This document shows positions 48,960 through 64,000 of a stretch of DNA of 64,000 nt, one piece after another. The position numbers and the translations under genes are program-made. The stretch is taken from NCBI GenBank assembly GCA_965153455.1, contig OZ234497.1, positions 7,812,001-7,876,000 on the forward strand. Direction: 5' to 3'. The notes beneath the pieces are model-generated. The model was not told the origin of the DNA and did no database searches. It saw nothing but the letters and a program-made list of their open reading frames with translations. Every line of letters starts with the position of its first letter. The stretch's first letter is position 1. This stretch comes from Sphagnum compactum. Its lineage: Eukaryota; Bryophyta; Sphagnopsida; Sphagnales.

Positions 48960-51937
48960 TTTCCCCTTTTTAAAATATATATTTGTTCTGTTTGGATGGA
49001 TGACGAGACGGATGACGAGATGGATGACAGAAGGATGGATGAAAAGCTTCATTTCATCCCGACATAAGCTTCATTTCATCCCGACGGCCTTTACTATATG
49101 TAATAGGTAAGTGAGGCAGGTAGGAAGGTGGAAAGGAATATGTAAGAAGGATTGAACTAGGGTTTGGCCAGAGTGAATCAGCACCCACCAGTGCACCATG
49201 AAGGATGATTTATAAGTGATAAGTAAACAGGTTTTTTTGGTTAGGTTTCAGTTCCCTAGCTAACCATGGTGGTTAGCTCAGATACAATTTTTTTCTACCT
49301 ACCTACTAACAACTCCCCAGCAGGTTGTTAATAGGTAGTAAAAAAACAGCCCTTTCCTATGAATAAACCATCTAGTTACTTAGTAGTTACTCATTTTCCT
49401 ATCGATCTACCTACATACATATGAGAGCTATTTCGTACCGAATTGATTACCAAGGTGAAACCAAATATTAACTCAGTGGAGGTTCATCCACAAGTGAGTA
49501 GTAATGGACATCCAGTGGATGGTGCTGATTCACCGTGGGCCTAGGGTTTCATCCGATTTGGTTTCAAAACAGGTATTTTTTGGATGGTGCTGTAATGGGT
49601 GCTCGATCATGTTGGGGCCATAAACACCATGCAAAAGTGGGGTTCAAAAGACTGAAAAAATTTAGGGCTACTGAAGGTACATTCACACCTAATGTTAAGT
49701 CAGTGTTGAGTGAAAATCTAGGTGGCATCCTAGGTGGCAAGCACCCAATGTTAAATGGGTGATTGTTTAACATTAAGTGAATGTTAACTTAACATAGAAT
49801 CTTCCTGGTAAAATAGGTTTAGGTCCTAAATGGCTAGCTTGGTGTTAGGGAACTTAATGCTAGAGTCATTAACATCAAGTATGAATGCACCTTAATATAG
49901 ACTAAACTAGCACACACACACAACGGGAAACCCTAACCAAAGGTGAGACGCCAAAAATACCGACTTTGTTGCGGCTCATCCACAACAACAACAGAACTGC
50001 TCACTGTGTTGGGGGGCGGGGGGGATTTCATTCGTTAGTGCAGCAGCAGCAGCAGTGGTGGTGGGGTTCTCCCAAACAAACCAACAGAAAGCAGAGTCTG
50101 TTGGAGTTCCATTCATTGGTGCGCTGGTGGGTTCTGGTACACTCAAGCCCAAAGAGCTTCTAGCAGTAGGCTACTGGTAGCCTCAAATGTGCAAGGATGA
50201 AAAAGGACAAGAAAAGTGGATTATGGTGAGGCGTGGAATTCTGTGCGTGGGGGATTATAGTGGGCGGAACTTACTTATTAGAGGGAAAGGGGAAATCCTA
50301 TCTTGTGCATCTCTCATGATTTTCTGCCTCTTTCTCTCTCTCTCTCTGTGCGCACTGGCCGACCATTCTTCGTACATCCGCACGCACTCGACCTCGCTTC
50401 TATAACTTGGGGGGAGGGTGGAAGCTCTTGAGAATAGCCCTGACACCATAAGCCTTTGGGAAGTGCCTTGACACCACCATAGTCTTGACAACATCCCCAC
50501 CTTCTCCGACTTCTCCTCCTCCTCCTTCTTGTCAGTAATTTTTTTTTTTTTTTGGGTTTTGTTTTACTGTCTCTTCTTCTTTTTATCTCGTCATTTACCG
50601 GACTTTGCCGAAGTGACTGCGGTAGTGTGAGGAGACTCGAGGGGGAGGGGACGACTCTAGGGTTTGTGATGCTAGATGATGAGGTCTCGAGCTTTCCGGT
50701 GTTGTTGCTGCCAGGTTGTGAATGAATCGAAGGGGTTTGTATTGTACGCATTTCACGTTTTGTGGGGGTTCTTAGCTTGGCAGCAAGAAAAGGGGGCAAG
50801 GAGTTAGGGCGAGGGAACAGTAGGGTTTGACTTTGCACAGGTTTGAGCGGACCTGATGGCGAACATGACTGCCTTATGAGACCTACCTACTCATGTCGTT
50901 CTGCTTGGGCTTGGCAATAAGTTCTCGATTTATTGGTGGGAGACTTGATTTGGATACAAGTCGATACTGTGCACCAGGGCTAAATTTTGTGAGAAGCAGT
51001 TTTTTTTTTTTTTTGTTGGCTGATTATAAACCCTAGGACTCGATATCTTGCTTCTTGGCAGCAGCGGTGATTTTTTGGTGGTTGAGAAGGAGAGGAGGAG
51101 GTTTTGGTAGACGAGGAGGAAAATATATAATGTGTTCGGCCGCATATTTGTTGGGGTTTTGCTACTTCGGAGGAAATGAAGTTTCCGCTGTAAATGGCTC
51201 AATGTTTTGAAGAAAGGTTGGAGCGTCCATGACCGAGCCAAGGATGGCATAGGACCAGTTATCAGTTGCTACGCCCGGAATGGTGCTATTTTTAGGGTGT
51301 TACCTGGTTCACTACAACTGGGGTGGTGGGGTTTGAGTGGGGGTATTTCTGTGTGTTTGTGAGGGGGGTGGGGGGAGGGTGGGTAGGGTAGAGTAGGGGG
51401 TTTGGGGGCGGAAGAGGGTTCTGTGGTGGCTTGGCTGTTGTGGAGCTGCATGAAGTGTTGTCAATAAATTCTGCGGACACTTTGAAATTTTTAGACTGCC
51501 AAAGGTTCTGCCACATCTTTTTTGGTGAGATTTTTCCTGCAGACAGCCAGGGGTTCATAGTTTGCAAGAAGCTGCTGCATGTTGCGATAGGATTTTTGGT
51601 TTCAGCTCCAAGGAACCTTACAGTTGGCGAATGTCTCTGTGAGATAGAGGTTGCTGTGCAGTTGGGTAGCAACGACTGTAAGCATCTAGGTCCTCAGCAC
51701 TTGGCAGAGTCCATCTCCCGCCTACCCTGTGGAAATAAATAAGCATGTGGTTTCAACCCAAAAACTTCAAGCTGATGGGCCTATTGGAGCATTTGTTTGC
51801 TTTATGTGGTGGCGGGTTTGAGGTAGTATAGTGGTTGAAGAAGGATTCAGTGATCGTTCGCAGCAAAGGAAGATATTTTTCTTGAGAAGGTTAGGGTGGT
51901 TTTCCTGCCAGCAGACCTATCATGGTCAGTGGCAGGA
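48960..51937. other. Upstream region and probable 5' leader of the vasculin-like gene
   Basis: No gene is recognised. Features: a short repeat GCTTCATTTCATCCCGAC twice near 49050-49082, a CAG tract at about 50040-50056 and a CT tract at about 50332-50348. G/T-rich DNA from 50200 to 51900 resembles plant 5' leader or promoter DNA, but no transcription start can be set. Confidence 0.45.
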
Positions 51938-54900
51938 ATGGATAGAAGTGTGCCATCCTTGGTGCCAGAATGGCTCAAGGGAGCCGGTGGTGGGGCTGGT
52001 GGGGCCTCCCATCATGTGCAACCTTCTTCAGTTCACCAAGGTTAGTTTCCTGCTCTGTTCTTCCTTCTAGTTTTAATCAGGAGTGTTGTCCTTCATCTTT
52101 CTAAGTTGTGTGCAATTTGCAATGATGTTAGTTTTGCATCATGTTCATCCTTGAGGGGATTGAGCAGAATGCATTGGGCTGCGATATTTAGAAAACAATA
52201 TATTTCGCAAGTGGAAACAAATAAGTGTTGATTTTTCTCTATAGGGATAGGAGCACCACCAATGATCATGAGTGCTGTGAGGTTTGGGTAAGAGTGGACC
52301 TGTGCACAGTTACTTTTCTGGAGATGGTCTGTAGTTATGTAAGATTGGTAGGGAAAAAAATTTCTGCACAAGGTTTTCCAGAAGATAATGTTCATAGTCT
52401 TTTTAACTATTATGGAATGGCCTTCTGTGCAAGGTTTCCAGTGTATAGTGCTTATGTCCCTGATGAGATGGGCATGGGATTTGGGTTTTAACTAAACCTA
52501 CGGCAAGCTGCCCATGTCATTGCTGTGTGTCCATTTTTATTTGTGGGGAGTTTTTTGATTTGCATGATAACAGCATAGGAGAAAAGGATCCTGCAGAAAT
52601 GGTCCTTGTTCCACTGGACATCCTAGGTGTGCTAGTATCCTCAATTTTGTAGGGTTGGACATGGACTAACTGGTTTTTGCACCTGGCTGCTTTATCTGGT
52701 TCTTGAACCCTTTTGGAGAAGATATTTTTGTTGCTGTGAACTGGCAAATAAAAGTTCCATTCCTCTGACCTTGTGCGTCCTCAGGCCATCCCAGCTGCCA
52801 GTAACTGAAAGTAAAGTGATGGAAGTTTGTACCCTGAGATAGGGGGTCAATGGCACTCTGGATGACATGAAACCCAATGCCCCTGCTTACACTCTAGATG
52901 TCTCAAGGACCAAATCTTAGACCAGATGGTTCAGTTGGATTGAGGACTCCAAAGCCCAACTTCTTGATTGAGATATCATTTTGATGTGATTGTTGGGTCT
53001 AATGGTAGGCACTTTTTTCTGTGGCCAGATCAACCACAAAATGGTGTATCCATCCTAAAAAGGTTAACCCTTTAGGGTCTCATGGTTATTGGTGACAATT
53101 CACAGGGTGTTTTTTCAGATTGTAGTCCATTTCAGAGCTGCAGATCTGACCACACTGTGGAATGCATGGAATGATTTTAGTCAGGATTACAACCATAATC
53201 CTGAACTATGGGAGCCTTGACAATGTATGCACTGCTCTGCTATTGCATGTAAACAACAATTGAAGAGCTTGTACAGCCAGCCATCTGGGGAAGCCACATG
53301 ACACATGATGATGACATGTTGTCTACAGTTTGTACCTCCTTGTGTCCTCCCTTAGAAAAAGGATCTTCATTTGAGAGGTGCATGAGGTTGTGACTGCACT
53401 CATTGTTGTGTTACCTTTAATTGTTGTTGTGGAGATTTCTCTGCAACTTCATCAAGCTCATTTGAGAGGTGCAGCCTCTTTAAGTAGCTAGGAAATTGTT
53501 TGATGTTTCCTTTCATTTCTGGAAATGCTCATTTGACCACAAGTTTTGGATGTCTGCAAGGTGTGGCTAGTGTTTGGCTGTTTCTTAGTTGCTATATGGT
53601 GTACCATGTTACTGGTAGTTTCCCTAGTGTAATGGTGAGAGACTAAAATCCTGTCTAGACTGTTGGTCTTGTGCTTGATTTCTATTGACCTAAAGACAAA
53701 TTTGACCCTGGAGATGTCATGGTTTTAGGAATTATGGTACTCTTAAATGCTTTATGGATGTTCATTCAAGAAGGTGCTGTGCTCTGATGGTGCTGACCTG
53801 CATAATTGCTTTCTGAACGATTCAGCACTTCCTTTCTGTGTTTGCAGATGAAAGTGGTGTATCATTCTCTTCATGGCAACGGGCACAACCAAATGGTGTA
53901 TCTACAGGATCTAGCAATGTAGACTATGAGCCCCCACGAAATTATTCAACTCTGCCAGATCGCAATTATTATTCAGCACCTCGAAGAGGTGGCACAGGTG
54001 GAGGAAGCTCAAGTATGATAGAACGGTCTCTGCAGGATCGGGAGTCCTACTCGAGAGGCTTTACAAATTTTTCCCGTAGTCCTGCATTCCGCAATCATGA
54101 GGGAATAGACCGTCTAGACAGGGATGCTAAACCAGGTTGGGAACGAGACCGGGATTGGGACCGTGACAGAGACCGTGATGGACGTGATAGGGATAGGATC
54201 TCAGGGTTTGGAGGTGTTGATGACCGAGACAGAGACCGGGAGCGTTCGGATACTGCTTTGCCATTTCGAAGGCCTGGTCTAGTTCCAAGTTTAGGTGCCA
54301 GGTATGAAGCAGAGGCTCTTCCACTTAGGCGATCTCAATCCATGAGTTCAACAGCCCGTGCCGTAGAAAATGGTGAGAAAAAGATGGTTCCTGGGGAGCT
54401 TGGAGGCCTCCCAACTGTGCTACCAGCTAGTAGTGGAAGCCTCACAAGTAATATGCAAAAGGCTGCATTTGAGCGCAATTTTCCATCCCTTGGTGCCCAA
54501 GAAAGGGGTGCTACTGGAGTTGTGGTGCAGCCAAATGTAGGACAGGCTGTTTTAAGCCCACGGCCTCTTTGGCAAGGCCCACCAACTACAAGGCTTGATG
54601 GGACCAGGTCCTCTACTTCTTCTCCAGGACTGCCATCTAATGGCCCCAGTCGTGGTCTCGCAACAGCATCAGGAAGTAGTGGAGGCAGTATTGGTGCAGA
54701 AGGTTGGAGTTCAGCATTAGCTGAGGCACCTTCTGCTCTTACAGGGAGCTCGCCATCTGTCGATGGTACAGCAGTAACTGGTCCAACCATCCCCAATGTC
54801 AGCTCTGTATCGTCTGTGACAATAGTCAACACAACCTTTGGTACCTCTGCAAATTCCCAAAAGATGATGGATGCTCTTGTGCAGAATCCATCTCGTGTCC

Positions 54901-57090
54901 GCACTCCTCCTCAGGTGAGAAACTTTCCGAGGTTTACTGCTTTGTTTACGTTGCCATGAACAGGTCTGATTGATTAATGAAAGTATGATTGATTTGTGCA
55001 AGATGTCATGCAGTAATTATTCTTCTTGTTGATTTGCATTACTTATATGGTGGCCAGTATTCTTGTATGTAATGATCTTCTGCCTGCTGCCCTTTGTCCT
55101 TTGGAAAGGCATTCTTTGGGATTTGGCAGTGTGATGCCACTTCTGAGAATCAGGCAACCTGGACTAATTATCTGGTTTTTTCAGATGGTGGGAAGTTTAT
55201 AGTTGATTTGTCTTGTAGTTTGTTCACTCATGGATTGATTGGTAATCATTTGGTCAGCACTCAGTGGAGACGCAAAGGTTGGAGGAGTTGGCGTGGAAGC
55301 AGTCACGACAACTTATACCAATGAAACCTTCTCTTCCAAAGAACATGGTTGGTTCTTCTACCTACTGCTATTGCAGTACTTTCTCAAAGTCCTTTGTATC
55401 CAGATGGGGTTGGCTGTGACTGTCATTACTTTATAGATCCTTGACCTGTGGCAATCAAAGTTTCATATTTTTTTTCACCTTGGAAGCCAGTTCAATTCAA
55501 ACTGCCTCGGGTTTCAGCCATGAGTTGGATCCCATATAGTTTAGATAGAATCCCATCATCTCAGTATTGCTTTAGTCCTCTGGATTCTCAATCATGTGTA
55601 CATATGTTACTTTGTTCAGTGATTTTGGTCTCATGTGTTGAACATGTATGTGTGTGTGCCAGGGTCTTAGCCCACGGGAAAAGCTGAAAGTGAAGGCGGT
55701 CCGTGCAACAGATGTAGTTGCACAACCTGCTGGTATGAAAGTAAGACAGGGAATGGGTTCTTCTCAGGTGTTGAGCTCCCCCTACTCCTTGCCAGCCCCT
55801 CAACGTCCTGAGACAGCCAAGTCCTCGCAAGCTGGCAAGGTTGTGGTCCACAAAGTGAACAAGGAGATTGTTTCTGTTTTGCCATCAACTCAGTCTAAAA
55901 GTGCTTTGAAACATGACTCATCTCTTCTTGGACCAGTATCAGGTGGGGGGAGTCTTGGATCATCTGTTGGGAATGCAGCTATAGGGGGAGCAAATGTAGC
56001 TTCTACTCCACGTAAGCAAAAGCAGCTGCTGGATCGCCGTGCAGTGCCTATCCCTCCCGTTTCTCTTACAGCAGGGTCTTTGGATGGGAATCTTGGAGGA
56101 GGTTCATCCTCCAAAGATGGTTTATTTGGCACAGTGGCTGGAACTGATGACCGGCGTCCCCCTATGCCTACGCAAAATCGTGTTGATTTCTTCAACGCAC
56201 TTAGGAAGAAGGCCAGTGTGGGTTCTGCCATCAATACTGTAGATAAACTAGATGTGGTAACAACCACAAAAAGTGATTTTGTCAATGGCAAAGAACCTGT
56301 GGCCTCTCTCTCTAAGCAAGGTGTTCCATCCCCTGAAGATGCAGGAGGGGACTCACTGATGGATTCATTTCAGCTGGAAAATGGGGATAGGCAACTGAGT
56401 ATGACGAAGTCACTTCTTGACATGCCTACCATCATCGATGCCTACCATTATCTCAGTATTGAGGGAAAGGAAAAGGAGAGTGCTATTAATGGACTTATAA
56501 TGCAGGAGGGGCCAAATGAACAGCTATTTAAGCCTGAGACCTTGCCTAGTGTGGCTTCTGGTGGTGCCACTGCCTCTGAAGAAGAGGAGGCTGCATTTTT
56601 GAGGTCACTTGGATGGGAAGAGAATGCTGAGGGTGGTGAGGAAGCACTGACAGAGGAGGAGATCAGTGCCTTCTTTCAGGAGGTAGGATATTCTTAACCA
56701 GATGCAGTTTTATCCTTGAAAGAGTTTATTTTGCGGTAGGATTGCAGCAGTGTGTTTTGTTACACAGCAACTAAATGATGGCAGTAATGATGGCAGTAAT
56801 GTTTCTTGGTCCCCTGATTTTTATGTTTTATAAGAGACTACAAAACTTGATCTCTTCACCATAGGCATTTAAGTACAGTGATCTGAAGTGTGGATGTGTA
56901 TCTTGTCTGTGTTCAGCGCATGCGGTTGAAAACAGTGTCAACAGTAATGCAAAACTCCAGCAACCATCACAGCTGCAAAGACCTTCGTGTGGGCAGTGTT
57001 GGCAACATTTCTTCAGGCATGAGCTCTTCTGACAGCGAGTCTGATGATGATTGCCATGCATCACACCCAAAGACCTCTACCACCAATTGA
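51938..57090 (+). CDS. Vasculin/GPBP1-like nuclear protein
   Basis: Five exons in consistent phase: 51938-52040, 53848-54914, 55258-55347, 55663-56682, 56917-57090; about 817 residues. The start gives MDRSVPSLVPEWLKGAGG, matching the conserved PSLVPEWL opening of plant homologues, with G at -3 and +4. Then come an Arg-Asp repeat region (about 133-167), FERNFPSLG (about 243-250), an EGWSSALAEAPS block, TQRLEELAWKQSRQLIP (exon 3), NRVDFFNALRKK, and the C-terminal block FLRSLGWEENAEG..LTEEEISAFFQE (about 730-760), which corresponds to the animal vasculin C-terminus. Vasculin (GPBP1) is a GC-rich-promoter binding factor; function of the plant proteins is little known. The last exon (S-rich, acidic SDSESDDD) is poorly conserved. 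Predicted disordered, no membrane segment. Confidence 0.9.
53386..53465 (+). repeat. Fragment of repeat family R1 in intron 1 of the vasculin-like gene
   Basis: GAGGTTGTGACTGCACTCAT, GTGTTACCTTTAATTGTTG and GTGGAGATTTCTCTGCAACT occur in the same order and spacing at 34476-34550 in the KAC gene, nearly identical over about 72 bp. Confidence 0.75.
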
Positions 57091-57521
57091 TTAGCCAAGG
57101 AGTCAAATTGCAAAGGCTGTCCAAAATTTGAGGGATTGTAGTGGGCAGCATTGAGCTAGCGAGAAAGAGTGAGGATGATATAGAGGGCTGTTGAAAGGGT
57201 TGCTCCCTTGTTGATGTAGAAGATACTTGCTCTCCGCACTTTTGTTGTGCGGGTAGAGAGAGTCAGGATGGGGCGAAGCTCAGGAGGAGCGTTGAATGAT
57301 GTACAAGATTTGCGAAGTTAAAATTTGTGAAAGAGTTGATGAATGCACGTATCCAACCTGTCCAGCAATTTGTACATCATTTGTATCAATGTTTCAGATG
57401 AATGTAGGAACAATACCACAAATGCAAGAGGTCCTACCTGGTTTTGAACCTTCATAAAATAGAATATGACTACTAAAGTTGCATGCATAGCAGGTTGTTG
57501 GTTTTCCAAGGTGGCAGTCCC

Positions 57522-57660
57522 AATATACCTGCCATGGTTCTTGTCAGGCTGACTTCTCAGTGGGACTGTTTTTCTATGCAGAGGACATTGCCGGCCAAAT
57601 ATACCTGCCATAGTTCTTGTGGGGCTGACTCCTCAGTTGAACTGTTTCTGAATGCAGAGG
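57522..57660 (+). repeat. 75-bp tandem duplication, probably in the 3' flank
   Basis: AATATACCTGCCATGGTTCT, GGCTGACTTCTCAGT and ATGCAGAGGA occur at about 57522-57585 and again at about 57597-57660 with a few changes. Confidence 0.75.
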
Positions 57661-60600
57661 AGACGACTCGTACTGAATACCAAAATGGCAATACTGGAAG
57701 TAATATTGGTTTGAAGCTCGGGATAGTTTTAATTGGCTTAGGGTTGCACCTCAGGACGTATCCATAGATGTATCCCTCTTAACATATGATAACTAAGGAG
57801 AAAATGGAAGCACTGGATCTGACAGCTTGTTTGTTCTTGAACCTTGCTGCAATTCAGTACAGAATTATCTTATCCTCTTCTATTGGCAGTATCATAAAAT
57901 TTGGGGCTTATGCCATGGCATTTTGACTTAGTGCCAACTTTTATGGTGTGTGGATCTGTTCTGCCAATTGGGGAGTTGTTTCTGGCAATGGTTATGAGTG
58001 AGCAACTATTATTCAACTATGAAATGCTAGTACAGTACCTGCCTACCAAGTTCTGCTCAAATTAAATCTACTGTCTACTGTGCTTAATTTTCAAAAAAAT
58101 ATGCTTAAAAGTGACCTAATTTCTCAAATATTTTGAGCGTTCAGCATCTTGGGTTCTCATTAAATACAGGAATTTATGTGGGGTGACTAATATGATGAAG
58201 TATCTCCTAAAATTTTGTTGCTGTGACTAGGCTACTCTTGAAGCTTTTGTTGATAGGGAATTCGGGTGTTGGAAAGTCTTGCCTTCTGCTGCAGATTGCA
58301 GATGGTTTTCTGTCCATGTGTGATATTATTCACCTACTATTTCCTTGCATTTCCTTGTTGGCATCATTAGAGATGCACACTATTTTTGGATGCTAGTGTC
58401 AGCAAAGTTGTTTAATGGTGGCAACAATGTTCCTTTTGAGCATCTTAATCTTATTGTGTTCACTTTTTTTTCTGTGTTCCTGGTGCATTTTTCATGGTTG
58501 CAACAAATGTAATTTTCTTGCAACAAATGTAAACAAGTTCATGGGACTTCATGAAATGAAATTGTTACATTTAGGGAAGTGCAACTTGATTGCAGTTAGT
58601 TGTCACTCTGGTTTGTACACCAAGGGCAGAGGCATATTGACTTGCTGTTTAATTGCTTAGAAACACAGTCGGTCTCAAAAATAGTTTTCATTTCTGTCTT
58701 GTGAGAAAATTGAAACTGTGGAGCTGGATGGGAATACCATTAAGCTTCAAATTGTAAGCCACTCCCCCTCACTGTTCAGCTTCACATTCTCATGATGAGT
58801 TCTTTGAGAGTGGAGACAATTTGTCAACTTCCAGCCAGACTAGGGTATAACCACAAATGAGAATTTGACTTTTCTGCATTGAACTAGAAGTTGTGTTTGT
58901 TTAAAACTGCATAAAATGTAGTGGGATACAGCAGGGCAGGAATGGTTCAGGATAATCACAAGCAGCTATTGTATCTGTGCTCATGGCATCATTGTACTGG
59001 TCTTTCTCTTGTTATAGCTACCCCAAAATGTTGCTTCATACCATTGAAGTTTCATTTGTCAATGCAGCATATTAGATCTGAAAATTCCTCTGGATAAGAT
59101 CATTTATATTTCAAATTTCTATGCAGAGTGTCCAGTGGATCCTTCAAATGAACATGTAGTGCATGCTGAGTATTTGACCATATCTGAAAATACCTCGTAT
59201 TGTAATTTCCAGGTTGTATATGATGTAAAAAATCCGGGGAGGTTAACAAATATGGAGGATTGGTTGAAATGAGATTGACTGCTATGCAGTGAAATGTAAC
59301 AACCTTCTTGTGGGCAACAAAACTCATCTTGCCTCATAGATAGTACTGGATACAGGGACTGTGACAGTGATCACACCCATTGTATTTCTTGCAAACCACA
59401 AAGGCAGCCATTATAGTTACTGTTGGTTGCTTGAGTCCCTTAGAGAAGGAAAACTTCTGAAATCAAGTGGTTGCTTTAAATGACATGTATCAGGTTGCAT
59501 TGAGGGTGCTGAAGGATCTTTATATGCTCAATTCTTTGTGCCACAGGCATTTGCTGAAGAAAGTGGCATTCCATTCTTGGAGACGAGAGCTAAAAATGCA
59601 ATCAAATGTGGAGCAGGCAGTTCATGACCATGGATGCTGAGATCAGAACAAGTGTGGTCAAATTTAGGACTTTTGGGCTTGTTGCAGCAATTATTTGTCA
59701 TATATGAGTGTTCCATGGTAGTATCTTAAATATGATGAGTCCTAGGGTTTTCCAAGGGGTACTGTACAGGATTGCCAGCCAGCCAGTTGACTAGTACCAA
59801 GCCCAACTCAGTGCACATGAAGGGATATCCACTGTCACAGCAAGGTTGCTGCTGTTCTTCGTAGCAAGATTGTGTGACCCATCGCTAAAGTAATCTATAG
59901 CAGGAACTTTTTAAATTACTATTGAGAACATCCGGGCTGGTTACGGTTTCTCATTGTTATTTCAAGTTCAGGGGATGAATCGAAAGAGGCTAGACTGTTT
60001 TCTTCTTAAAGCTCCCATGAATAATCTATAGCAGAAACTTGTGAATCCAGGGTGGTTCAGATTCTGGATCTCTGACAGTGTTCAAGGTTATATAGACTGT
60101 TTTCCTCTTGAAGTTGTAGGGCAAAAGCTGACTCTGAAAAAGCAACCCACAAAAATGTTTTCATTGTAAGCCTATTGTTATCAATGTTCCATTACTTCAC
60201 TCACAAAAGCACTTCCAAGCCAACAAACTTTTCATTAGCACCCAAGGACGAATTTGTTCAAAATAACTACATCCAGGCAATTAGAAGTGGAAATTCTTGT
60301 GGGTTTAGAAAGGCCATAATATTGAATGGCAATTCTATGCCAACAAAGCATCACATGTAATGGAGCCATAAGACTTGGATCAAGCCTGCTAGTTTAAGAA
60401 GAAAATGTTCACACATAATCCCCATACAATAAGATCTTAATATGTTTTATTGTGAGATCCTTGACATACTAGTGCCTCTTAACAAATAATTTTATTGATA
60501 TTATTTGATTCATTGGTTTTATTCACAGGGATGGTTTTGAATGAATATGGAATTGCTTTGGTGGTGAAGCATGTCTGTTTCACTTTTGCCAGGTCTGCCA

Positions 60601-61030
60601 ATTCTGTGAGGGGCAGGTTGCCCAGCCTACACCATGCTGCAATGATACAACAGACCAACCCCTGGTTCTTTAAGTGTAAGGTGGGCTCTAAGTTGTACTG
60701 CCCTGTGGCTGTCTGGCAGAAAGCCACGCTTCTAAGCCAGGAAAGGCACTATACTGTGTCAAAATCCAGGTGCACTGTCAGGATCCTTAGGCCCATTATT
60801 TCAGGAAGGGCCCACTCCTTGGGCATAAACAGAGTTCTCATCTTTACAGGTGTTCTTCACTGAACCAAAGTGGAACCTCCTTTACTTTATTGCAAGAAGG
60901 GTACCAAGAATGGCCAGAAAAACACAGAATGAACCATCCATTGACAATTCCACCTATGATGTCACATTCACCGTAACATCCAATTTACAATGATTATTCA
61001 ACCTGCAGAAATATTATTTGCTTTCCTGTA

Positions 61031-61255
61031 GAATGGCTAACAGTGGCACTTACCATGTTGCCATGTTAGGTGAAAATGGAGAGTGAGAGCATGAAATATT
61101 TCACCTATTGGTCAACTTAACTATAATACAACACCTGGATTGAATGGCTGACAGTGGCACTTACCATTTCAACATAATTGTAGGTGAAATTGGAGTGAGA
61201 ACATTAAATTTCCACAATCGGTAGACTTTAATAATATACAACACCTGGATTGAAG
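61031..61255. repeat. About 110-bp tandem duplication
   Basis: GAATGGCTAACAGTGGCACT, TTACCAT, TAGGTGAAA, GGAGAGTGAGA and CAACACCTGGATTGAA occur in the same order in 61031-61142 and 61140-61255, with about 20% differences. Confidence 0.7.
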
Positions 61256-61729
61256 GCCCTGCTATAGTTTAAGTCTTTACTTGTATTACAAGCCTTGAGA
61301 AGTGAGCATGATAATCCAGAGGTCAAGAAAGGTCAGTGCCCAAAACAGTTCAAGCTTCAACTGCCTCTATAAACCACAGAATCAAGATCATATTACAGCA
61401 CCCACCACTTTGATACAAGTGAAAGCAGCTGGAATAAGAAGGGTAAAAATCTCCTCACAAATAAGCCTGATGCAAACAAAGCTTCAAAAGCAACAAATTT
61501 TCCTGCTTCAGATTTCAGTCATGATGAGCTGTCTGCTAACAAAAGTTGAAATGTGGGCCCCTTTGCATGACTACAAACAGAAAAGCATCCAGAGAACCAC
61601 TAAACTATGTTCATAACCCAGTTACAGCAGTAATATAAGTAATTAAAATAACAGCAATGGAGCTTACTGGAGTGTCGTGTGCTAAGCTGTCAGGGACCTC
61701 AGAATCCAGCAAATTTATAACCACAGTAG

Positions 61730-64000
<2,271 letters not shown>

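Larger units (their letters stand above)
57091..61729. other. Region between two convergent genes, with small duplications
   Basis: Both 3' UTRs should lie here: that of the vasculin-like gene from 57091 and that of ROP below 61730. No further gene or RNA is recognised. A weak duplication sits near 59890-60110 (AATCTATAGCAGGAACTT and AGACTGTTTTCTTCTT twice). The open frame at 60495-60863 has no recognisable family. Confidence 0.5.

Noticed and set aside
54335-54904. 189-codon minus-strand frame
   Set aside because: It is the antisense shadow of exon 2 of the vasculin-like gene.
60495-60863. 122-codon plus-strand frame between the last two genes
   Set aside because: No recognisable family, an equally long antisense frame overlaps it, and no splice or coding signal supports it.

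Overview
The window looks like nuclear DNA of a land plant, and most likely one outside the flowering plants (bryophyte, lycophyte or fern grade). The reasons are spliceosomal introns of plant type, a chloroplast-movement kinesin (KAC), a plant ROP GTPase, and an NLR whose N-terminal domain is an alpha/beta-hydrolase, an architecture described from liverworts. The species cannot be fixed from the sequence. About two thirds of the window is AT-rich, gene-poor DNA full of decayed repeats.

Layout. 1-14990: no intact gene; diverged minisatellites (8.2-8.8 kb), a C2H2 zinc-finger fragment (9.0-9.35 kb, minus), a decayed intronless MAPKKK (ANP/NPK1-like) kinase fragment (10.8-11.1 kb, minus), a foldback repeat (12.3-12.56 kb), tandem duplications (13.2-14.04 kb) and a SINE-like fragment. 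14998-20170: an alpha/beta-hydrolase-NB-ARC-LRR gene, inactivated by at least five in-frame stops, ending in an array of 72-bp LRR units. 20170-26628: repeats, then the 5' flank of the kinesin gene.

26629-41504 (plus): a complete kinesin-14 of the KAC family. I assembled 24 exons, including a proposed 26-nt microexon and one GC-AG intron, giving about 1,332 residues. Its introns carry several copies of two repeat families. 41505-49000: no gene; a stack of different minisatellites interrupted by a GC-rich insertion. 51938-57090 (plus): a five-exon gene for a nuclear-type vasculin/GPBP1-like protein of about 817 residues. 61730-63631 (minus, convergent with the previous gene): the last six exons of a ROP/RAC small GTPase ending in a CAAX box; the first exon(s) lie beyond the right edge.

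The genes are separate transcription units. KAC and ROP proteins both act on actin-dependent processes in plants, but nothing in the sequence suggests their neighbourhood is functional. The most unusual items are the hydrolase-NLR pseudogene with its homogeneous LRR array, the KAC motor that keeps canonical nucleotide-binding motifs, the microexon and GC-AG intron in that gene, and SINE-like and other repeat families shared between introns of different genes.
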